Shown here piece by piece: positions 8,179 to 17,525 of a stretch of 64,000 nucleotides of DNA (position 1 is its first letter; each line of letters opens with the position of its first letter). The DNA is from Domibacillus sp. DTU_2020_1001157_1_SI_ALB_TIR_016. GTDB taxonomy: Bacteria; Bacillota; Bacilli; Bacillales; Domibacillaceae. The stretch spans positions 2,108,001-2,172,000 of the forward strand of contig NZ_CP135439.1 in the NCBI RefSeq assembly GCF_032341995.1. The letters are read 5' to 3'. The translations under genes and the position numbers were made by a program. The notes under the pieces were generated by a model. That model worked only from the letters and a program-made list of their open reading frames with translations. It did not search any database and was not told the DNA's origin.

Positions 8179-8228
8179 AAGTATACTTTTGACTAGGTAT
8201 ACCTATGATTGATAACTTTATGATTGTC
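8179..8228 (+). repeat. 50-bp imperfect repeat, copy A
   Basis: Shares about 42 of 50 positions with 8538-8587, including CCTATGATT, TAACTTT and ATTGTC. Both copies contain GTATAC or GTACAC units about 16 bases apart, with a further AAGTGTAC just upstream. Confidence 0.6.
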
Positions 8229-8537
8229 TTTCTATTGGAATCTCAAGCATATAATCAAGATCAATTTGCAAAGAATTCTCCATATGAATATGCTCGCCTT
8301 GTTGAAATGAAATTACATGTTGCCCAATCGTTGCCTGCTACTCACATAAGCTTTTTAAATACATGTGAACCTCTCCACCTAAATCTGAAATTTTGATAGA
8401 GAGGTTTACTTTTACACATACTTCATTTAAAAACTGTAACAAGAGATCAAAAATCATATGAAATACTAAAAGAATCTCTTGATTGGGAATACCTTGTAAT
8501 AACAGAAGTGTACTTTAACAAATATACACCTTTGCTC

Positions 8538-8587
8538 AAGTACACTTTCGATTAAGTACACCTATGATTACTAACTTTTTAATTGTC
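8538..8587 (+). repeat. 50-bp imperfect repeat, copy B
   Basis: Partner of copy A, ending just beyond the 3' end of the ArdC-like remnant. The repeated GTACAC units look like binding sites or element-end repeats; no function can be assigned. Confidence 0.6.
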
Positions 8588-8604
8588 ATCAATAATATAC
8601 GATT

Positions 8605-9078
8605 TTACTTTGGTGACCTAATATAATCAGCTGCTTTTTGGGCCTGTGCTGCTGCCTGCACAATCAGTTTTGAATCTTCTTTTAGGACACGTAGCCAGGA
8701 CTCGATATAGCTGGCAATGTTTTCAATCGTCGCATTCTCAATCCTGGCCACGCCACACAGCATCGCCGCGCCAATTTCCGCAACTAGCTCTTCTTTAGAA
8801 TAGGTTGCATCTCCAAATGCCACGCCGCTTTGTATAATCCCTTTGCGGGCAAGGCGGCTGTTATGGCCTGTGCTGTGAACGAGTTCATGAAACAGAACCG
8901 AATAATACTCTTCTGCTTCCCAGTAGTCTTCCAGCGACGGTCCGCTAACATAATCCAAATTGGGAAAGTAAACAGACCGCCCGGAATGATGAGGAATAAC
9001 TGCGAATGCGCATTTTTATCATCTGCTAGGCAGACTCAATCGGATGATGGTCAAATATTTCCGTCTCCCGCCTGCTTT
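8605..9078 (-). pseudogene. ArdC-like antirestriction protein remnant, copy 1
   Basis: From 8958 to 8605 an intact frame encodes the zincin-like metallopeptidase half of ArdC proteins: HELVHSTGH zinc site and EELVAEIGAAMLC, then a C-terminal helix. Upstream, up to about 9078, the homology continues (KQAGGRRK..., then HHSGRSVYFPNLDYV) but is broken by frameshifts and stops, and the N-terminal ssDNA-binding domain is gone. ArdC proteins are carried by conjugative elements and protect incoming DNA. It is about 85 percent identical in DNA, by eye, to the copy at 28267. Confidence 0.8.
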
Positions 9079-9110
9079 TAAGAACCATTTGTCCGTAAAA
9101 TTGTATTCCG

Positions 9111-9139
9111 CGAAAAAATCAGTATTAGAGGTGGATACT
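9111..9139 (-). terminator. Weak terminator after dctM
   Basis: Minus-strand AGTAT and ATACT arms are followed by a T-rich run (GATTTTTTCG), directly downstream of the dctM stop. The stem has only five pairs. Confidence 0.4.
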
Positions 9140-9142
9140 AGT

Positions 9143-10417
9143 TTATGTAAACCACTCAAGCGGGACTAATACTAATGACGGGAACAAAATTAACAAAATT
9201 AAGATAATGACTTCTACAAGCAGGAAAGGCCAGATGCCTTTCATCAAATCTTCCAAACTGATTTTACTTATTCCGCACATAACATTTAAGACCGTTCCAA
9301 CTGGAGGCGTAAGGAGACCAATTGCGTTGTTCAGAATGAACAGGACACCGAAGTAAACAGGATCAATACCCGCTGCGTCAATAATCGGCATTAAAACAGG
9401 TGTTAAAATTAAAATCGTCGGCGTCATATCCATGGCGGTTCCAACTACGATCACCAGCAGGTTAATCATAATGAGCAGAAGGAGCGGTTTGTCCAGGAAC
9501 GGCTCTAGCATTCCAATGACTGCGCCAGGCAGGTTAGCCACCGTGATCAGCCAGGAGGAAACGAGTGCGGCTGCCACCAGAAACATGACGACACTGGTCA
9601 TCTTGCCTGCATGAACAAATACGTTGAATAAGTCTTTCACTTTTAATTCACGATATACAATAAGACCGACAAACAGTGCGTATACAGCGGCTACAACCGC
9701 GGCTTCCGTCGGTGTAAAAATCCCAAATTTCAATCCTGCAATAATAATAACTGGAAGGAATAAAGCCCAGATTCCGTGACGAACAGCAGCAAGCATCTCT
9801 TTAACCGATGCGCGGGGCTGCACTTCTACCTTATCCTTGCGGGCCACAATGGCCCATGTAACCACCAGGCCGAGAGCCATTAACAGGCCGGGCACAATTC
9901 CCGCCATAAACAGCTGGGTAATAGATACACCACTTGCCACACCGAAAATGATAAAACCAATACTTGGCGGCAGGACCGGGGCAATAATTCCCCCTGTAGC
10001 AATCAGTCCGCTCGACCGGTTTACGTTATAGCCGGCTTTAGCCATAATCGGAATTAAGACGGCACCAAGAGCTGCTGTATCGGCTACAGCTGAACCAGAG
10101 ATACTGGCAAATAATAAAGCCGCCAGAATGGCCACATAACCAAGGCCTCCGCGAATATGGCCAACCAGCGTCATCGCCATTTCAACGATCCGCCGTGACA
10201 GCCCTCCCTGATTCATTAACTCTCCCGCCAGCATAAAGAACGGGATCGCCATAAGCGGGAAGTTATCCGCGCCGCTGATGAGGTTCTGCGCGATAATCTG
10301 GCTGTCAAAAATACCAAGGGCATACATTAAGATCACGCTGCTTACAAGTAGGGCAAAGGCAATCGGCATTCCTAATGCCATTGCACCGAGTAAAGATCCG
10401 ACAAATACACCGATCAT
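9143..10417 (-). CDS. dctM: TRAP transporter large permease DctM
   Basis: A 424-residue membrane protein of the DctM/SiaM type with about twelve hydrophobic segments. Family marks include GMPIAFALL near residue 18, a PLMAIPFFMLAGELM segment and the tail region GLLTPPVGTVLNVMCGI. It forms the Na+-driven channel of a tripartite ATP-independent periplasmic transporter for an organic acid. It overlaps the DctQ gene by four bases (ATGA). The binding protein directly upstream has decayed (11133-11252), so the intact DctP at 18818 or 29584 may serve this permease. Confidence 0.92.
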   Translation of the reverse strand: MIGVFVGSLLGAMALGMPIAFALLVSSVILMYALGIFDSQIIAQNLISGADNFPLMAIPFFMLAGELMNQGGLSRRIVEMAMTLVGHIRGGLGYVAILAALLFASISGSAVADTAALGAVLIPIMAKAGYNVNRSSGLIATGGIIAPVLPPSIGFIIFGVASGVSITQLFMAGIVPGLLMALGLVVTWAIVARKDKVEVQPRASVKEMLAAVRHGIWALFLPVIIIAGLKFGIFTPTEAAVVAAVYALFVGLIVYRELKVKDLFNVFVHAGKMTSVVMFLVAAALVSSWLITVANLPGAVIGMLEPFLDKPLLLLIMINLLVIVVGTAMDMTPTILILTPVLMPIIDAAGIDPVYFGVLFILNNAIGLLTPPVGTVLNVMCGISKISLEDLMKGIWPFLLVEVIILILLILFPSLVLVPLEWFT

Positions 10418-10989
10418 GCCTTTTTCTCCTCCTTGCTTATCATGATGTCGTCTGTGATAAACTCTTCTTCGTGAAGAGCAATCAATTCTTCTGAATCACT
10501 AATCTTAACTAAGTCCTCATCCTTGATTTTGTTAAACATCACCTGATACAAGTTATAAATGGTCATGATTCCCATAGAAATACTGACTAAAATGCCTGTC
10601 CCATATACAAAAGCCAGCGGCAGGCCTGTAGCTGGCGCCTTGCTGTCAATGTTAATCATCGTCATCTTCCAGCTGCCGTCAAGGACAAGGTAAAGGACGG
10701 CTAATATCAGTAAATCGCTGATCACAAGTACAACTCTTTTCATCTTATTAGGAAGCCGCTTAATCAGCATGTCCACGCCTAAGTGTTCTTTGTTTTTAAA
10801 GGCGCCAATGGCACCGAGAAACGTCAGCCAAATAAAAAGGTACCGCGACATTTCTTCTGACCAGGTAATACCTGAATTGAAAAGGTAGCGAAGAACTACG
10901 TTGCCGAATACAAGAACGACCATAATGGCTAATGCAAGAGCCATAACAATGTTTAATGTGTTTTCTAATGATTTTGATATTTTATTCAT
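10414..10989 (-). CDS. dctQ: TRAP transporter small permease DctQ
   Basis: A 191-residue protein with four hydrophobic segments in the first 150 residues and the DctQ signatures VFGNVVLRYLFNSGITWSEE and FIWLTFLGAIGAFKNKEHLGVD. The acidic C-terminal tail is cytosolic. It pairs with the overlapping dctM gene. Its own ribosome site (GGGAGGTAG) is strong. Confidence 0.92.
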   Translation of the reverse strand: MNKISKSLENTLNIVMALALAIMVVLVFGNVVLRYLFNSGITWSEEMSRYLFIWLTFLGAIGAFKNKEHLGVDMLIKRLPNKMKRVVLVISDLLILAVLYLVLDGSWKMTMINIDSKAPATGLPLAFVYGTGILVSISMGIMTIYNLYQVMFNKIKDEDLVKISDSEELIALHEEEFITDDIMISKEEKKA

Positions 10990-11132
10990 TGTCTCTCTAC
11001 CTCCCTAACAAAGTTAAATTTAGTTTATTAAGACTCATTCTCTGGGCACTTATATAGTCAAATGATTTTTTTACTTTGTGGTTCATAGGAGTGACACCAA
11101 AAGGATTCCAAAAATTTCTATTAGGAATTTTT

Positions 11133-11252
11133 CAACCCTTCAAATATGATATTGTCTTTCCCTAATAAAACATCCCGGTAGATTTCTACCTTTATGGATC
11201 CGTCAGTTTCTTTTTCTGCTATATCTGCAGAACCGGTAAGTGTAGCCTTCAC
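11133..11252 (-). pseudogene. DctP-like binding protein remnant
   Basis: Behind a very strong AAGGAGG site a GTG start (11252) opens 39 codons. The piece ETDGSIKVEIYRDVLLG matches the N-terminal core of DctP solute receptors (compare EKETNGEIKVEIYMNGLLG in the intact protein at 18818). There is no signal peptide, and one missing base in the following GG run shifts the rest of the homology (KDNIIFEGLKN) out of frame. It is the expected place for the dctP partner of dctQM. Confidence 0.5.
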
Positions 11253-11269
11253 TACCTTTCCTCCTTTTT

Positions 11270-11283
11270 ATAAAGCGCTTACA
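11270..11283 (-). promoter_or_regulatory. Candidate cre site (CcpA)
   Basis: TGTAAGCGCTTTAT on the minus strand agrees with the Bacillus cre consensus at about 12 of 14 positions, 18 bases upstream of the remnant start. It would place the dctQM unit under catabolite repression. Confidence 0.4.
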
Positions 11284-11555
11284 TTTTTATCTGATAAATA
11301 ACTATACTTCTTTGAATAATAAGCCCTCCTTTTTCATTTTCGATTATAGATAATCGGTATAATATATGAAACATATTACAAGTTGCGTTCATAATTTTCA
11401 ATACTTTCTGAAATTTTTTGTTCGATTCATTTATCGTACTAATTTGATCAGACAAAACAACTAATTTACCATCAAGTACAAGCTCTGGTAAGTCATTGTT
11501 GAATTCATTGCTTCTTCTAAAGAGACATGGGGGCATCCATACTTTTTGCAGTATT
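11284..11555. other. Unassigned interval before dctQM
   Basis: An 85-codon minus-strand frame (11279-11536) and an alternative frame containing YCKKYGCPHVSLEEA are open, but I do not recognise either. It may be another decayed gene. Confidence 0.3.
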
Positions 11556-11594
11556 CAAAAAAAGAAAGACAAGTCTTAATAGAAGACTTATCTT
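11556..11594 (-). terminator. Terminator after the 2-hydroxyacid dehydrogenase gene
   Basis: AAGATAAGTCTT and AAGACTTGTCTT arms (12 pairs, one G-T) with a five-base loop are followed by TCTTTTTTTG on the minus strand. It ends the operon that runs from 18668 to 11644. Confidence 0.8.
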
Positions 11595-11643
11595 TTACAT
11601 AAGGCTAGAGACTATGAGATAGCTAATGTCTGTCTTCCACTAA

Positions 11644-12639
11644 TTAGGTATTCCTCAGTACCTCATTACGCTTTATTTCGTTAAGCAAGTTATCAGGGAT
11701 TGAGTTTCTTACCCCTTGGAGCAAATTCGTTATCGCTAAGTCGGCCATTTTTGTTCTGGTGACAATGCTCGCGCTTCCAATATGCGGAAGAGTCACCACG
11801 CTCGGCAGCGTTAACAAAGGGTGGTCTAAAGAAACCGGCTCGTTTTCGAAAACGTCTATACCCGCTCCCCAAATCTGTTTGGTTTTTAACGCGTGGTATA
11901 AAGCGTCTTCATCCACGATTCCTCCTCTCGCCGTATTAATTAGAACAGCATTTTCTTTCATTAATGCCAGCTGTTCTTTGCCTATTAAGTGGTGTGTTTC
12001 TCTTGTATAAGGCGTCATAACGCACACAAAGTCCGAGAAAGTAAGGAGGTTTTCAAGTGATGCAAATTTAATTTTAAGTGTTTCTTCTTGGTGAACCTTC
12101 CGGCTTCTATTATAATAAAGAACATTCATATCAAAGCCTTTGGCCCTTTTCACAAGGGCTTCTCCAATCCTTCCCAGTCCAACAATCCCTAATGTCGCGC
12201 CATAAATATCCTGACCGGTTAACTGCATGGGAGACCATGTTGTCCATTCACCTTTTCTCAAATAATCTGATGATTCCACTATGCGGCGTGCTGTTGCCAT
12301 TAATAAAGCAAAGGTTAAATCCGCTGTTGTTTCAGTTAAAACCCCTGGTGTATTTGTGACCATAATGCCGCGTTTTGTCGCACTGTTCAAATCGATGTTA
12401 TTATAACCAACAGCCATATTTGCAATAATTTTAAGATTTTTCGCTTTACTCATCAAAGAATCGTCAATCGTTTCTGTCAGTAAACATAATAAGCCGTCTA
12501 CACATCGAATCTCCTTTTCTAATACTTCAGGCGGAACTGGAATCTCCGCTTCTTGCCACATTCGCACGTCGCATAAATAACTTACTTTCTCTACAAGCGG
12601 CTTTGGAAGTTTTCTCGTAATGTATACTTTTGGTTTCAT
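11644..12639 (-). CDS. D-2-hydroxyacid dehydrogenase (glyoxylate/2-ketogluconate reductase type)
   Basis: A 331-residue NAD(P)-dependent dehydrogenase. The Rossmann motif GLGRIGEALVKRA starts near residue 152; the catalytic triad is visible as Arg in NTARGGIVDE, Glu in DVFENEP and His in LPHIGSA. Such enzymes interconvert glyoxylate/glycolate, hydroxypyruvate/glycerate or 2-ketogluconate/gluconate. It overlaps the RraA-type aldolase gene by four bases, which suggests it reduces or oxidises an aldolase product. It is the last gene of the island operon. Confidence 0.87.
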   Translation of the reverse strand: MKPKVYITRKLPKPLVEKVSYLCDVRMWQEAEIPVPPEVLEKEIRCVDGLLCLLTETIDDSLMSKAKNLKIIANMAVGYNNIDLNSATKRGIMVTNTPGVLTETTADLTFALLMATARRIVESSDYLRKGEWTTWSPMQLTGQDIYGATLGIVGLGRIGEALVKRAKGFDMNVLYYNRSRKVHQEETLKIKFASLENLLTFSDFVCVMTPYTRETHHLIGKEQLALMKENAVLINTARGGIVDEDALYHALKTKQIWGAGIDVFENEPVSLDHPLLTLPSVVTLPHIGSASIVTRTKMADLAITNLLQGVRNSIPDNLLNEIKRNEVLRNT

Positions 12640-13346
12640 ATACTTTCACCGCTGCTGATAAGCGAAGGCGTAACAATTAATTCACAGCCTTTTTCTTTTA
12701 GCGTACGGTCTACCCAGGATCGGTCAACGGTTCCTTGTTCAATAGCCTCAAATATTTTTTCTTCATTCTGGGCCATTTTTTGTGCTTTTTTCAGAATCTC
12801 TTCAGCTTCATCGATTGGAACAACAACCAGTCCATCTTCATCTCCGACAATCAAATCGCCTGGATGTATAATCATACCGCCAATCGAAATCGGTACATTA
12901 ATTTCACCCGGACCGTCTTTGTAAGGGCCTCGGTGCGTCACACCTTTTGCATAAACAGGAAATGTATCATTTCTGAAAGCCAGAGAATCCCGAATGGCAC
13001 CATTAATCACAAAGCCGCCAATACCCTTTCTCTTCGCGATTCTTTGCATTATTTCCCCTACAATCGCGTTTGTCGTATCGCCGCCTGCATCAACAACAAT
13101 TACCTCTCCTGGCTGTGCAAGGTCAATGGCTTTATGCACAAGCAGATTGTCTCCAGGTCTTGTTTTCACTGTAATCGCAGAGCCGACCAGTTTCCCATCC
13201 TTATGGTACGGCCGCAGTTCCGCACCTGCTGCATGGATACGGTTCATATTATCACTGATATGCGGCGTCACAACATCTTTGAATTGTTCCACGATGGCTG
13301 GATCAATCTGCTTTTCGACTGAAAATATTCTAAATCCCATGTTCAT
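12636..13346 (-). CDS. RraA-family aldolase/decarboxylase
   Basis: A 236-residue RraA/MenG-fold protein. The active-site segment GGFVINGAIRDSLAF (Arg-Asp pair) matches the 4-hydroxy-4-methyl-2-oxoglutarate / 4-carboxy-4-hydroxy-2-oxoadipate aldolases that cleave to pyruvate with a divalent metal, and the tail has VGDEDGLVVVP. True RNase E inhibitors of this fold lack that catalytic pair in this form and are shorter (about 160). Its position between an enoyl-CoA hydratase and a hydroxyacid dehydrogenase suggests a catabolic aldolase; the substrate is unknown. Confidence 0.8.
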   Translation of the reverse strand: MNMGFRIFSVEKQIDPAIVEQFKDVVTPHISDNMNRIHAAGAELRPYHKDGKLVGSAITVKTRPGDNLLVHKAIDLAQPGEVIVVDAGGDTTNAIVGEIMQRIAKRKGIGGFVINGAIRDSLAFRNDTFPVYAKGVTHRGPYKDGPGEINVPISIGGMIIHPGDLIVGDEDGLVVVPIDEAEEILKKAQKMAQNEEKIFEAIEQGTVDRSWVDRTLKEKGCELIVTPSLISSGESI

Positions 13347-13362
13347 GTTTTACGCCCCCACT

Positions 13363-14127
13363 TTATTTATGTTGATAAACGGGTTTTCTTTTTTCAAAAA
13401 AAGCTGTAATGGATTCTTTCACATCCTCTGTCTCATGAAGAGAAGCGAAGTCATTCATTCCTTTTCGGAAAAATTGGTCCCCTTTCAGGCAATCTTGAAT
13501 GACTCTTTTAATCGTTTGAATCGTGACATTTGAATACGAAGCGAGAAGCTGTGCTGTTTTCTTTCCTTCAAGCTCCAGCTTCTCGGTTTCCACGACCTTA
13601 TTCGCCATACCGATTCTTAATGCCTCGGATGCTGAGATTCTTTCACCAGTTAAAAACAGAAAGGCGGCATGCGATTCTCCAGAAAGCTCCATAAACCTTT
13701 CCAGCCCCCCATTACCCGGAAAAACAGCCCGGCTTACCTCCGGGTAGCCGAATGAAACGTCGTCGGCGAATAAACGAATATCGAATGCACTGGCCAATTC
13801 CGCTCCGCCGCCAAGTGCATTTCCTTTTACACAAACAATCGTTGGCTGGGGAACATTCATAATGGCTTGCAGCATGCCGTGTCCTTCAATCCAAGCCTCT
13901 TTTGCTTTGTTTTGCTTAATCCGATCAGGAAATTCTTTTAAATCAGCGCCACAGCAAAAGTGCTCGCCAGCTGTCTCAAATAAAATGACCCGCACGTTTT
14001 TATTGCTTGCAAGAGATTGAAAGGTCTCCTTTATGTCCCGTTTGACTGCGTTTGACAAAATATTTAATGGAGGATTATGAAGCAAAATAGAGGCGATACC
14101 TTCATCAATCGAAACTGTCACATTCAT
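13363..14127 (-). CDS. Enoyl-CoA hydratase/isomerase family protein
   Basis: A 254-residue crotonase-fold protein. Both oxyanion-hole segments are present (HFCCGADLKEF and NALGGGAELASAFDIR). The first catalytic Glu position is kept (GYPEVSRAVFPGNGG), but the second (Glu164 of rat hydratase) appears to be Phe in the helix SHAAFLFLTGE, so isomerase, hydrolase or lyase chemistry is as likely as simple hydration. It overlaps the flavoprotein gene by four bases and belongs to the CoA pathway of the island. Confidence 0.83.
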   Translation of the reverse strand: MNVTVSIDEGIASILLHNPPLNILSNAVKRDIKETFQSLASNKNVRVILFETAGEHFCCGADLKEFPDRIKQNKAKEAWIEGHGMLQAIMNVPQPTIVCVKGNALGGGAELASAFDIRLFADDVSFGYPEVSRAVFPGNGGLERFMELSGESHAAFLFLTGERISASEALRIGMANKVVETEKLELEGKKTAQLLASYSNVTIQTIKRVIQDCLKGDQFFRKGMNDFASLHETEDVKESITAFFEKRKPVYQHK

Positions 14128-15872
14128 AATTTAACTTCACTTTTTTCATTTTTACGATGACGAGGCCATTGGCGCGTGTGCACTCCCATCTCTCCATTTT
14201 CTTGTGCAATAAAAATACTCTTAATCCAGTTCTCATCATCTTTTTCCGGATAATCTTCGCGGTAATGACAGCTTCTGCTTTCTGTACGTGTTTGCGCAGA
14301 TAAAACAATCGATTTTGCCACGGTCAGCATATGTTTAAAATCGATGGCTGCAGAAAGATTGTCTTGATCAATGTGAAACTCACCGCTTTCAAGTGACTGC
14401 TCACATGCTTGAATATGGGTCATGGCGTCATTCAAGCGATCTTCATTGCGAATCACAAGACAATTTTGGTACATATTTTCTTGTAAAGAAATGATGGCGT
14501 CATTCAGCTCTTTCTGACCTTTGCTGCGCCTCATCCAGCCCATAAGATTTTCAAGTACTGCGTGTGATTTTTCTTCAGACTCCATATGGTTTCCTGACTG
14601 CTCAGCGTGCTTGGCAGCGGCCTGGCCTGTACGATGACCAAAAACCTGGCCTTCAGCAAGTGAGTTGCCTCCTGGACGATCCGGGCCGCGCAATCCTCCT
14701 GCTGTTTCTCCAGCGATAAATAAACCGGCTACTTTTGTCGTTCCATCCGGCGATTCAATTAAAGCGCCGCCATTCATACACTGTGCTACAAGCGCCACTT
14801 CAAAAGGATCATTAAAAACATCGATGCCTTTTGCTTTTAAAACACCTTTTGTTTTCGGTATCTTTTCATCGACAATCGCTTCGGATCCAGGAGGCATAAT
14901 CCCCCACACACCACCATTTGGCGTCGGGTTTAATTCGAGTTCTTTTTGAATGGACGTATCCAAATAATAAGCCGCAGAAGAAATTGTAAACGGGAAGACC
15001 TTTTCGTTGTAAACGTCATCAATTGATATATTTTCAGGAACATGCTTTTGGAGAATATTTTCTCCCTTACTGTTGGTCAAAATCGGTTTTGTTTTCCATA
15101 CAGGGCCTGATAACAGGGTCATGGATGGCTTAACCGCTGCCGGTCCAATCTGAATAAATTCCATATTGACCAGTGGGATTCCAAGTTCATAGGCCATGGC
15201 ATACCCATTTCCGATCATGTCAGAAGTTCCAACTGCGTATTTGTAAACATGCTGGGCACCGCCGCATGCAAGAATCACAGAAGGCGTTTTATAAAGGGTG
15301 ATTTCTTTTGTTTCACGGTTCATGCCCAATGCGCCTGAGATGGCTTGGTCATCACCTGTTAATAATTTAAATACCATCATATTTTCATCAATCGGCACAT
15401 TGCGCTTTTTGATTTGTTTTCCAAGTGCCACTAAAATGTGTCGTGCTGTAACACCATTTACCCGGCACGTTCTTGGATATGTAGCAAAATCACTCATTCC
15501 TTGTACGAGTTTGCCGTTTTCCTGTTTATCAAAGTTCAAACCAATATCGATCAAATCTTGAATGCGGTCAGGAACTTCTGATGCGAGTGTCCAGACAAGC
15601 TCTGGATCAATAAATCCTCTTCCAGCATCAAGCGTGTCCTCATAATGAATTTCTGGATGATCCCGTTCATCCGCATGTCCAATCGCTGCAGCGATCGCCA
15701 ATAATTCCGAAAACGCGGTGGCAGTCGAACCGCCTGTCAGCCATCTTGCTTTGATTGCCATCCGCACATTGGCGCCTGTTTGTGCTGCTGAAAGAGCTGC
15801 TCTTGCAGCAGCTCCTCCGCCTCCAACAACCAGTACATCGGTTTCAATTATATGGTCTACTTTAATAGTCAC
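14124..15872 (-). CDS. Fumarate reductase/succinate dehydrogenase-type flavoprotein
   Basis: A 582-residue FAD protein: N-terminal dinucleotide fold DVLVVGGGGAAARAALSAA, RWLTGGSTATAFSE, and a catalytic-Arg style region (GGLRGPDRPGGNSLAEGQVFGHRTG) with a helical C-terminal domain. The His that binds FAD covalently in SdhA/FrdA is not present (LTGGST), so the flavin is probably non-covalent, as in L-aspartate oxidase or AprA relatives. The start is GTG, four bases after the CoA-transferase stop. It may oxidise a dicarboxylate-like intermediate of the pathway. Confidence 0.82.
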   Translation of the reverse strand: MTIKVDHIIETDVLVVGGGGAAARAALSAAQTGANVRMAIKARWLTGGSTATAFSELLAIAAAIGHADERDHPEIHYEDTLDAGRGFIDPELVWTLASEVPDRIQDLIDIGLNFDKQENGKLVQGMSDFATYPRTCRVNGVTARHILVALGKQIKKRNVPIDENMMVFKLLTGDDQAISGALGMNRETKEITLYKTPSVILACGGAQHVYKYAVGTSDMIGNGYAMAYELGIPLVNMEFIQIGPAAVKPSMTLLSGPVWKTKPILTNSKGENILQKHVPENISIDDVYNEKVFPFTISSAAYYLDTSIQKELELNPTPNGGVWGIMPPGSEAIVDEKIPKTKGVLKAKGIDVFNDPFEVALVAQCMNGGALIESPDGTTKVAGLFIAGETAGGLRGPDRPGGNSLAEGQVFGHRTGQAAAKHAEQSGNHMESEEKSHAVLENLMGWMRRSKGQKELNDAIISLQENMYQNCLVIRNEDRLNDAMTHIQACEQSLESGEFHIDQDNLSAAIDFKHMLTVAKSIVLSAQTRTESRSCHYREDYPEKDDENWIKSIFIAQENGEMGVHTRQWPRHRKNEKSEVKL

Positions 15873-15876
15873 GCCT

Positions 15877-17472
15877 TTACACCCTTTCCATTACTTTTTT
15901 ATTCTCGTCATGGCTGAAAAGCGCTGGATCCATCAGCTTGACATTATCTGCGACTCTTACCGGGCATTCTACATTTAAAAGAATATCTTTTTGCACATCT
16001 ATACCAGGTGCATATTCAATAAGAACCAGCCCGTCATTTTCTAGACGGAATACACATCGTTCTGTCACATAAAGAACTTCCTGCCCTTTTTTCAGTGCCT
16101 CCTGCGCATTAAATGTCATATGCTCAATGGAGTTAATAAATTTCTTATGCCTTCCTTCACGTTCAATGTTGATTTCTCCATTTTCGATTGAAACTTTTAA
16201 TCCCCCGCTCGTTAATGTGCCGCAAAACATAATTTTTGGTGTTTTATGCGTAATGTCGATAAAACCGCCGGAACCACGGAATATTCCGTTAAACTTACTT
16301 ACATTCACATTCCCAGCTCCGTCAATTTGCGCAAATCCCAGTAATGTTGTGGAAAGGCCGCCTGACTGGTAATAATCAAATATTTGAGGAGAAGTGACAA
16401 AGGCCTCTGGATTTGTATGGGCACCAAACACTTCTACACCCATAGGAACGCCGCCAATTGCTCCATGTTCTAAAGAAAACGTCACATCATCGAAAAATCC
16501 TCCTTCTAAAGCAAGCTGTGGAAGGTCAACGGGAATGCCTACACCAAGGTTGATGATGGATCCTTTCTCGACTTCTTGAGCTGCCCTGCGCAAAATCACT
16601 TTTTTGGCATCAAGAGGCAGCGCTTTCTTAAGCTGATTGAGCGGCTTTTTAATTTCTCCTGTCCAGCTCGGCTCGTAATCAGGCAGCAAGCTTTGTGTCT
16701 GCTCTTCATCAATCACAATCGCATCAACTAAAATGCCAGGTATTTCGACAGAACGCGGATGCAGTGTTTTATTCTCGGTAACTCGCTTTACCTGGGCGAT
16801 AACATATCCGCCGCTTGCTTTAGCAGCCATCGCCATCTCAAGACCGCTTAATGTCGCTGGTTCTTCTTCAAGTGTAATATTACCGTTTTCATCTGCCGTT
16901 GTTCCTCTGATAATGGCAACATCGATTGGAAAAGAAGGATAAAATAAATGTTCCTTTCCATCAATTTCAAGCAGTCGAACGATTTCTTCTTTCGTATAAT
17001 CGTTTAACCGGCCGCCGTCCTGACGTGGATCGACATATGTGTGCAGCCCTACTGTTGTTAAAAGACCCGGATGTCCACCCGCTATAGAGCGAATTAATTG
17101 AAATAAGGTACCCATTGAAAAATTGTACGCTTCGATTTCATTATTTTTAATCATGTCTGTTAATTTAGGGCTTTCCTTCACATTAAAACTGCCGCTTATC
17201 AGCCGTTTCAGCATTCCTTTTTGCGCTACATGTTCAAGCCCCGTACTTTTATTTGGATCCCAGCCGACCCTTACCGGTGTAATGACCGATAAATTCTTCG
17301 GTTCTCCCGTGCGTGCAAACCTGTCTCCGAGTGCAGCCATTACTTTTTCCGGACAGAGAATGGAAATCAGGCCGCCAATCGTAATGGTGGCATCACTTGG
17401 AATATTTTTTACTGCTTCTTCAGCTGAAACAATTTTTGAGTTATTTTTTTGGATACGAGATGATGTTCCCAT
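15877..17472 (-). CDS. Acyl-CoA:carboxylate CoA-transferase (fused alpha-beta)
   Basis: A 531-residue class I CoA-transferase with both halves in one chain: alpha-like residues about 10-270, beta-like about 285-520. The catalytic Glu lies in SLEHGAIGG (Glu335), and the NLGVGIPVDLP and FAQIDGAGNVNVSKF motifs are intact. Length and architecture match propionate/acetate CoA-transferases. It would activate the imported acid by transfer from acetyl- or propionyl-CoA. Ribosome site GGGGGAG is good. Confidence 0.88.
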   Translation of the reverse strand: MGTSSRIQKNNSKIVSAEEAVKNIPSDATITIGGLISILCPEKVMAALGDRFARTGEPKNLSVITPVRVGWDPNKSTGLEHVAQKGMLKRLISGSFNVKESPKLTDMIKNNEIEAYNFSMGTLFQLIRSIAGGHPGLLTTVGLHTYVDPRQDGGRLNDYTKEEIVRLLEIDGKEHLFYPSFPIDVAIIRGTTADENGNITLEEEPATLSGLEMAMAAKASGGYVIAQVKRVTENKTLHPRSVEIPGILVDAIVIDEEQTQSLLPDYEPSWTGEIKKPLNQLKKALPLDAKKVILRRAAQEVEKGSIINLGVGIPVDLPQLALEGGFFDDVTFSLEHGAIGGVPMGVEVFGAHTNPEAFVTSPQIFDYYQSGGLSTTLLGFAQIDGAGNVNVSKFNGIFRGSGGFIDITHKTPKIMFCGTLTSGGLKVSIENGEINIEREGRHKKFINSIEHMTFNAQEALKKGQEVLYVTERCVFRLENDGLVLIEYAPGIDVQKDILLNVECPVRVADNVKLMDPALFSHDENKKVMERV

Positions 17473-17525
17473 CTCATCTCCCCCTTTTTTCTTTATAATT
17501 TTAACGGCTTACAGCCACACAGTTT

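Larger units (their letters stand above)
8035..8604. other. Non-coding stretch with paired repeats
   Basis: I see no gene here. A 63-codon plus-strand frame at 8205-8396 has no family resemblance. Two imperfect 50-bp repeats (8179-8228, 8538-8587) and an AACCTCTC/GAGAGGTT hairpin (about 8369-8405) are the recognisable features. Confidence 0.5.

Noticed and set aside
8205..8396. A 63-codon plus-strand frame.
   Set aside because: No ribosome site of note, no family resemblance, and it starts inside a repeat.
11279..11536. An 85-codon minus-strand frame as a real gene.
   Set aside because: No recognisable domain and no clear ribosome site; kept only as an unassigned interval.
12735..13533. Long plus-strand frames opposite the RraA and crotonase genes.
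   Set aside because: They mirror well-supported minus-strand genes and show no protein-like composition or ribosome sites.
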